Positions 45,880-50,450 of a DNA stretch of 50,450 bases are shown piece after piece. The notes beneath the pieces were generated by a model that did no database searches, was not told the DNA's origin, and saw only the letters and a list, made by a program, of their open reading frames with translations. Location: assembly GCA_014238855.1 (NCBI GenBank), contig JABAAH010000017.1, positions 2,331 to 52,780 on the forward strand, read 5' to 3'. A program made the position numbers and the translations under genes. The stretch comes from Planctomycetota bacterium. GTDB taxonomy: Bacteria > Planctomycetota > Planctomycetia > Pirellulales > UBA1268. The stretch's first letter is position 1; each line of letters begins with the position of its first letter.

Positions 45880-48228
45880 ATGGAGCACTGCCTTATGTTA
45901 TGGCGATTACTCTGGCTTACTCCAGCTTACTTTCTGCTTTTACAATCTTTCGTACGACCACAAGGAACTATTGATGATTACCGACGGGCTCAAGAAATCC
46001 GATCCACTTTTCCGAAGGCCTTCAGGAAATCTACATTCAAATATCAATGGTGTGAAAAAGGATTAATTCTTGAAGACAAAAGTCATGGGGAAACTCGATA
46101 TCGTGTCATTGAGTTCAACCCTGATGACCTATCAATCGCTACAACACGAGAGATCTCCACCGATCAGCATGACCACTCTCAACTTGAGCCGAAAAAACTT
46201 TGGTCTAAAAGTTCTGGACATAAAACACCAGTCACGGTCACATTCCAAAACACATTTGATCAGTCAGTCAGAATTTTCTGGGTCACATTCGATGGGAAAC
46301 TGAAACCTTACGGTGACGTGCCAGCTGGTGAGCGCCGCTCAATTTCCACCTACGATGGCCACCAATGGGTACTAGATTTTAGTGCGAATAAACTGGCTGG
46401 AATTTTTTCGACTTTTGAATGGGACTGCACTGCAACGCTGAACTCAAAATCACAGCAGTACGCCATGAATGGTTTTCATCGCATGCGCAAACAAACAAAC
46501 AGAAATAAAACCCAACCGATAGGAAAACTGTTTACAAGAAACCATAATGTTTGGCTACGAAGTGATAACCAAGAAGATCAACTGACAACGGACGGACATC
46601 AGGACGACGTATTCCTGAATAATTATCACTATTCACCGAACAAAGAATACGCACTGGGATTCCAGGAAACCCAGATCAAGAAGCGTCAGATTCCACTTCT
46701 TACGTCAGCACCTGATGATCAGGTGCAGCCAACCATGCGGTGGATTAACTATGCAAAGCCTGGAGACTCCGTCCCGCAGCGCCGCCCAAGACTATTTCAC
46801 CTTGATGGAAAAAAGGTGTTGCCTTGTGATGACAGTAAATTTCTAGATTCGTGGAGTGTCCGGTTCCTACGATGGTCGCCGGACAGCAGTCGAGCATACG
46901 TTCTCTTCAATAAAAGGGGGCATCAACAACTCACACTTCGATCCATCGATCCAAAAACAGGCCACCTTCAAGACATCGTTCATGAGACGTCAAAGACATT
47001 CATTGACTACTCACAGAAAACAATCATTCACTGGCTTGACTCATCGAACGAAGTCATTTGGGCAAGTGAACGAGACGGCTGGAACCATCTCTATCGATAT
47101 GACGCTATGACGGGGCAGCAAGTGTGTCGGATCACACACGGCGAGTGGGTCGTCCGAAACATTGAGCACGTGGATGAACGTCGTGGTGTCATCTGGTTCG
47201 CTGCAATGGGCATCCATCCAGATCAAGACCCGTACCACGTCCATTTGGCTCGAGTCAATCTCGATGGAACGGACCTCCGCATACTGACTGATGGTGACGG
47301 CACACACCGCTGGGAATTTAATGCCGATCACTCACTTTTTATTGACCGCTGGTCGCGCGTTGATTTTCCCGAAGTCGTACAACTTCGAAATAGCCAAAAA
47401 GGCTCTGTTGTAGCCAAACTATTCAGTCAGGATATCTCTGAGCTACGACGACAAAATTTCACGACACCGATACGCTTTGCAAGCGCAGGTCGAGACGGTA
47501 AGACCATGATTCATGGAAATCTCATCCTGCCATCACATTTTGATCCAGAAAAATCATATCCTCTTGTTGAACTTATTTACGCTGGCCCACAAGATTTCCA
47601 TGTACCAAAACAATTTGGTATCCAAATCGCAGAGCGAAGGCTTGCTGAGCTTGGCTTTATCATTGCACGAATAGACGGCATGGGGACAAACTGGCGGTCA
47701 AAAAGGTTTCATGATGTGTGCTGGAAAAACCTTTCTGACGCTGGTCTGCCAGACCGTATCGCCTGGCTCAAAGCTGCGGCAGAACAATACTCATGGATCG
47801 ATTTATCTCGTGTTGGCATCTACGGTGGGAGCGCCGGTGGCCAAAACGCTCTTGCTGCCCTCCTGCACCATGGTCATTTCTACAAAGCTGCGTCAAGTGA
47901 CTGCGGTTGCCATGACAACAGAATGGATAAGATCTGGTGGAACGAAGCATGGATGGGAGAACTCGGCCCTCACTACAAGCAGAACTCAAACGTTACTCAC
48001 GCCAGCAAGCTTCGTGGCGACCTTCTTCTTACCGTCGGAGAAGTTGACACAAACGTAGACCCTGCATCAACATTACAGGTGGTTGATGCGTTAATTCAAG
48101 CCAAGAAAGATTTTGTTTTTATGCTTGTTCCCAATGGTGAGCATGGCGTTGGCGAGAGCAATTACCTTTTTCGCCGACGGCAGGATTTTTTTGTTCGATC
48201 ACTTCTTGGTGTCGAGCCGCGCAGATAA
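45880..48228 (+). CDS. S9 prolyl-oligopeptidase/DPP4-type peptidase with an inserted VHL beta domain
   Basis: This 782-residue protein has a hydrophobic N-terminus (about residues 6-24), so it is probably exported or anchored. The C-terminal alpha/beta-hydrolase is an S9 peptidase with the triad Ser651 in GGSAGG, Asp723 in GEVDTNV and His755 in NGEHGVG. The middle (about 190-530) is a DPP4-type beta-propeller. Residues about 116-177 are a VHL beta domain: VTVTFQN, then RIFWVTFDGKLKPY and STYDGHQWV. It aligns with human VHL without gaps from Trp88 to Trp117 and keeps the residues of the hydroxyproline pocket: Trp134, Tyr144, Tyr158, His161 and Trp163, with Thr157 for Ser111. The ATG at 45880 is used; 45895 is possible. 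The combination suggests a peptidase for hydroxyproline-containing substrates. Confidence 0.9.
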   Translation: MEHCLMLWRLLWLTPAYFLLLQSFVRPQGTIDDYRRAQEIRSTFPKAFRKSTFKYQWCEKGLILEDKSHGETRYRVIEFNPDDLSIATTREISTDQHDHSQLEPKKLWSKSSGHKTPVTVTFQNTFDQSVRIFWVTFDGKLKPYGDVPAGERRSISTYDGHQWVLDFSANKLAGIFSTFEWDCTATLNSKSQQYAMNGFHRMRKQTNRNKTQPIGKLFTRNHNVWLRSDNQEDQLTTDGHQDDVFLNNYHYSPNKEYALGFQETQIKKRQIPLLTSAPDDQVQPTMRWINYAKPGDSVPQRRPRLFHLDGKKVLPCDDSKFLDSWSVRFLRWSPDSSRAYVLFNKRGHQQLTLRSIDPKTGHLQDIVHETSKTFIDYSQKTIIHWLDSSNEVIWASERDGWNHLYRYDAMTGQQVCRITHGEWVVRNIEHVDERRGVIWFAAMGIHPDQDPYHVHLARVNLDGTDLRILTDGDGTHRWEFNADHSLFIDRWSRVDFPEVVQLRNSQKGSVVAKLFSQDISELRRQNFTTPIRFASAGRDGKTMIHGNLILPSHFDPEKSYPLVELIYAGPQDFHVPKQFGIQIAERRLAELGFIIARIDGMGTNWRSKRFHDVCWKNLSDAGLPDRIAWLKAAAEQYSWIDLSRVGIYGGSAGGQNALAALLHHGHFYKAASSDCGCHDNRMDKIWWNEAWMGELGPHYKQNSNVTHASKLRGDLLLTVGEVDTNVDPASTLQVVDALIQAKKDFVFMLVPNGEHGVGESNYLFRRRQDFFVRSLLGVEPRR

Positions 48229-48334
48229 TGATCTCACGACACATCCACTTGCGGGCCAAGCCGTACACGTCAAGTCATTTGAAATCTTCCGTACTTTCTA
48301 AATTAAATATAGATAGCCACAACAAAGAAGTCGT

Positions 48335-49135
48335 ATGAGTCGCTTATATCCTTTCGTCCTATGTATTCTTCTTGCCACAACACCTACCACTCGTGGTGAG
48401 GATCTGCCCCCGACCCACTCAGCCCATGAGTGGGTTTCACTCTTCAACGGAAGAGATCTCACTGGCTGGACAGTCAAGATTACGGGGCATCCTCTCGGCA
48501 CGAATTTCGCCGATACATTTCGTGTCGAAAATGGAATCATAAAGGTGTCGTACGATGGCTACGAGCGATTTAATAATCAGTATGGGCATCTCTACACAAA
48601 CATCCCGTACTCAAGATATCGTCTCCGCATGGAATATCAATTTACTGGCACGATGATGCCCGATGCCCCAAAGTACGTAAACCTCAACAGCGGTGTCATG
48701 ATTCATTCACAATCACCGCAAAGCATGGGACTGGATCAACATTTCCCAGTGAGCCTAGAGTTTCAGTTCCTTGCCGACGAAGGCAATGGGGAACGGCCAA
48801 CCGGCAATGTCTGTTCTCCTGGTACGAATCTAGAAATTGATGGAAAGCTGATCACACAGCATATTGTCAAATCGACCGCACCGACCCTCCCAGCAGATCA
48901 ATGGGTCGCCATTGAAATTGAAGTCCAAGGAAACGAACAGGTGATTCACAGAGTTCATGGAGAGGACGTGCTTCGGTATCAGCATCCACAGCTTGACCCA
49001 GAAGGACGGGTTGAGTCAGCTGAGCCTCTTTTACAGGCGGGAGCTCCTCTCCAGCTCAATTCTGGATTTATTGCCTTACAAGCGGAGGGACAGCCCGTAT
49101 GGTTCAGGAAAATTGAATTACAACAGCTTGATTAG
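48335..49135 (+). CDS. Secreted DUF1080 (3-keto-disaccharide hydrolase-like) protein
   Basis: This 266-residue protein has a signal peptide (about residues 1-21, cleaved near RGED) and a single DUF1080 domain. The start EWVSLFNGRDLTGWTVK is the family hallmark, and SGVMIHSQSPQS near residue 125 and the end PVWFRKIELQQLD also match. DUF1080 proteins have a concanavalin-like fold; some are 3-keto-glycoside hydrolases. Planctomycetes carry many copies. The ATG at 48335 lies 106 bases after the peptidase stop on the same strand. An extracellular or periplasmic role in sugar breakdown is likely. Confidence 0.9.
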   Translation: MSRLYPFVLCILLATTPTTRGEDLPPTHSAHEWVSLFNGRDLTGWTVKITGHPLGTNFADTFRVENGIIKVSYDGYERFNNQYGHLYTNIPYSRYRLRMEYQFTGTMMPDAPKYVNLNSGVMIHSQSPQSMGLDQHFPVSLEFQFLADEGNGERPTGNVCSPGTNLEIDGKLITQHIVKSTAPTLPADQWVAIEIEVQGNEQVIHRVHGEDVLRYQHPQLDPEGRVESAEPLLQAGAPLQLNSGFIALQAEGQPVWFRKIELQQLD

Positions 49136-49339
49136 GTTCTGAACCTACTTTTTCATAACAGGCAATCGGCTCCAGACATAAATAAGCAATTCCGTTGCTG
49201 AAAAAAACCAAAAAGAAGCCAGCGTTGAATAGCATCACACCACCTCCCGCTTACCCTCGTTTGCTTCTATTTTCTCGATACGTACAGAGCACGAAACCGG
49301 CCTGACCTGTTTTTGGTTATTTTTATTATCATTGTTTTT

Positions 49340-50450
49340 ATGAAGACTCACATTTCCTCTTCTCAATTAGGTACTCACACAGGACCAGCCAATCGCACAG
49401 GCCCTGCCAAACCACACTCAGCGTGCGTCACCAACAATGGGTCGCCGCAACAGTCACAGTCTGAATTAACCTTATCTGCTGACCAACTTGCACTTCTGTC
49501 AGACGCCGAAGCTCTTCTTGGCACACAAAAAGATATCAGTGACGACGAACGCCTCGTTAGGCTTCAGGTTGTACGAGCAGTCATCACCGGCACGGTGATT
49601 CGACCTTCAGATGATTCACCAGAAATGCGTAACCCAGCTTATTGGGTTCTTAAAAACGATACCTTTGTTATTGCCCCAGGAGTTGATCCTGTCGATGCTA
49701 TTGAAGACCTCTGGAAACTTCATGGTTCCGACGGCATTCCTGTTCCTCGCATTCGTTGCCTGAAATACACAACACTTATCCTTATTCAGGGCATCATTCA
49801 GCACTTTCGGATCACAGGGAATTCTGATGGCATTGACGCCATGAATCAATTTCTTGCCAACAAGGTTATTCCTGACGATCTTCCGAATAAAGGATATGAC
49901 ATTCTTTGGAAGCGTCATTATGAAACCGAACGGCTACTTCCGGGTGACCAGGTATGGTTTGACAATCCATTCTTTGAACGTGGCCGCGATTTATTTCGAC
50001 AGCAATTCCAGCAGGATGCCCTGCATGCTGGAAAAGATCCTGAACATGCTGCGGTGTGGGCGAAGCTTCGTGCCAAAGCCATCACTGCGGGTGAGGAAGG
50101 CAGCAACGCGTTTTATGTAGGCAGCAATCAATTTATGCTCGGAGCTGATTCACTCGTTGCAGCGTTTCGAGGGCCCCTTCTGCCTGAGAGCTCAAGCCCG
50201 CTGGTAGCACACGAGCAGGTGTTCACACAGAAACTTTTTAGCTTAGAACGTTTTTGTGAACATATGATGGAAGACAACTTTTCTGTACAGGCTGTCATCC
50301 GAGCAGACTCCGAGAGTGTGCACCCGGGTTGCTTTACTATTGAGCGAGTGCGAACACCGCTGGAATCCAAACATTTTCTTCGATACCAGGCATCGCACCT
50401 TCCCGTCAACGAAATCAACAGCTTGATTTCGAATGTGGTTAGCACGAACC
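49340..50450 (+). CDS. Transglutaminase-like protein remotely resembling Bacillus Tgl (partial, cut by right edge)
   Basis: From the ATG at 49340 the frame is open for 370 codons to the window end. The first 40 residues are polar and low-complexity. From about residue 100 the order of motifs recalls spore transglutaminase Tgl of Bacillus, which cross-links glutamine and lysine side chains. There is a Cys140 in IRCLKYTTLILIQGI, where Tgl has its active cysteine in ECATAIVI. A GDQVWFDNP segment follows near residue 210, where Tgl has GDCLYFKNP, and then EEGSNAFYVG, where Tgl has GENVILLG. A clear counterpart of the Tgl histidine is not visible. The call is tentative: a cysteine-hydrolase-like protein is also possible. 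No signal peptide is seen. Confidence 0.4.
   Translation, partial: MKTHISSSQLGTHTGPANRTGPAKPHSACVTNNGSPQQSQSELTLSADQLALLSDAEALLGTQKDISDDERLVRLQVVRAVITGTVIRPSDDSPEMRNPAYWVLKNDTFVIAPGVDPVDAIEDLWKLHGSDGIPVPRIRCLKYTTLILIQGIIQHFRITGNSDGIDAMNQFLANKVIPDDLPNKGYDILWKRHYETERLLPGDQVWFDNPFFERGRDLFRQQFQQDALHAGKDPEHAAVWAKLRAKAITAGEEGSNAFYVGSNQFMLGADSLVAAFRGPLLPESSSPLVAHEQVFTQKLFSLERFCEHMMEDNFSVQAVIRADSESVHPGCFTIERVRTPLESKHFLRYQASHLPVNEINSLISNVVSTN

Noticed and set aside
45671-45880. A 69-codon frame between GT90 and the peptidase.
   Set aside because: Its first part lies in the 12-bp hairpin, and it has no ribosome-binding site or recognisable sequence.

Overview
The window looks like chromosomal DNA from a planctomycete, most likely a marine member of the Pirellulales or a relative. 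Four things point there. The 23S-5S rRNA pair has no 16S gene beside it. There are typically planctomycetal secreted families: a type I sulfatase, a DUF1080 protein and a DUF1598-like protein. Methanofuran-type C1-cofactor genes (mfnD-mfnF-mfnE) sit in a bacterial background. A prolyl peptidase carries a von Hippel-Lindau (VHL) beta domain. I see no insertion sequence, prophage, integrase or CRISPR array, so this is mostly housekeeping DNA with a more accessory right third.

Layout. 1-1.1 kb: a pseudouridine synthase running off the left edge, divergent from maf. 1.1-4.8 kb: 5S and 23S rRNA on the minus strand with a candidate promoter. 5.0-7.1 kb: glutamate decarboxylase, a degenerate receiver-domain protein and tRNA-Cys. 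7.4-12.4 kb: a pentose-phosphate run (gnd, an SDR, zwf) ending in a translationally coupled dus. 12.4-19.7 kb: queG, a proline-rich lipoprotein, a shortened SecA-like ATPase, a secreted helical protein and a second dus. 20.0-27.9 kb: nuoB, sufC, sufB, sufD, a Rieske-MIP18 (SufT-like) fusion, then mfnD, mfnF and mfnE, all on one strand with short gaps. 28-31.6 kb: a secreted DUF1598-like protein and an FHA-GAF sigma-54 activator. 31.6-34.5 kb: a minus-strand pyrB-pyrC-NYN unit.

34.7-50.4 kb is envelope and extracellular biology: an acidic lipoprotein, a TolC-family outer-membrane protein, a DUF2490 barrel, an enolase-superfamily enzyme, a TPR protein with a 40-residue membrane peptide behind a 19-bp palindrome, a DUF2805 protein, a sulfatase, a DMT transporter, a family 90 glycosyltransferase, the VHL-containing S9 peptidase, a DUF1080 protein and, cut by the right edge, a protein remotely like Bacillus transglutaminase Tgl.

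How the genes work together. The nuoB-suf-Rieske/MIP18 block builds or uses Fe-S clusters. The mfn genes behind it should help make a methanofuran-like cofactor for tetrahydromethanopterin-dependent formaldehyde oxidation, whose dehydrogenase complexes are Fe-S enzymes. Gnd and Zwf supply NADPH and pentose phosphates. The right third fits a polymer-degrading marine lifestyle. The strongest novelty is the S9 peptidase with a VHL domain that keeps most of the hydroxyproline-pocket residues.
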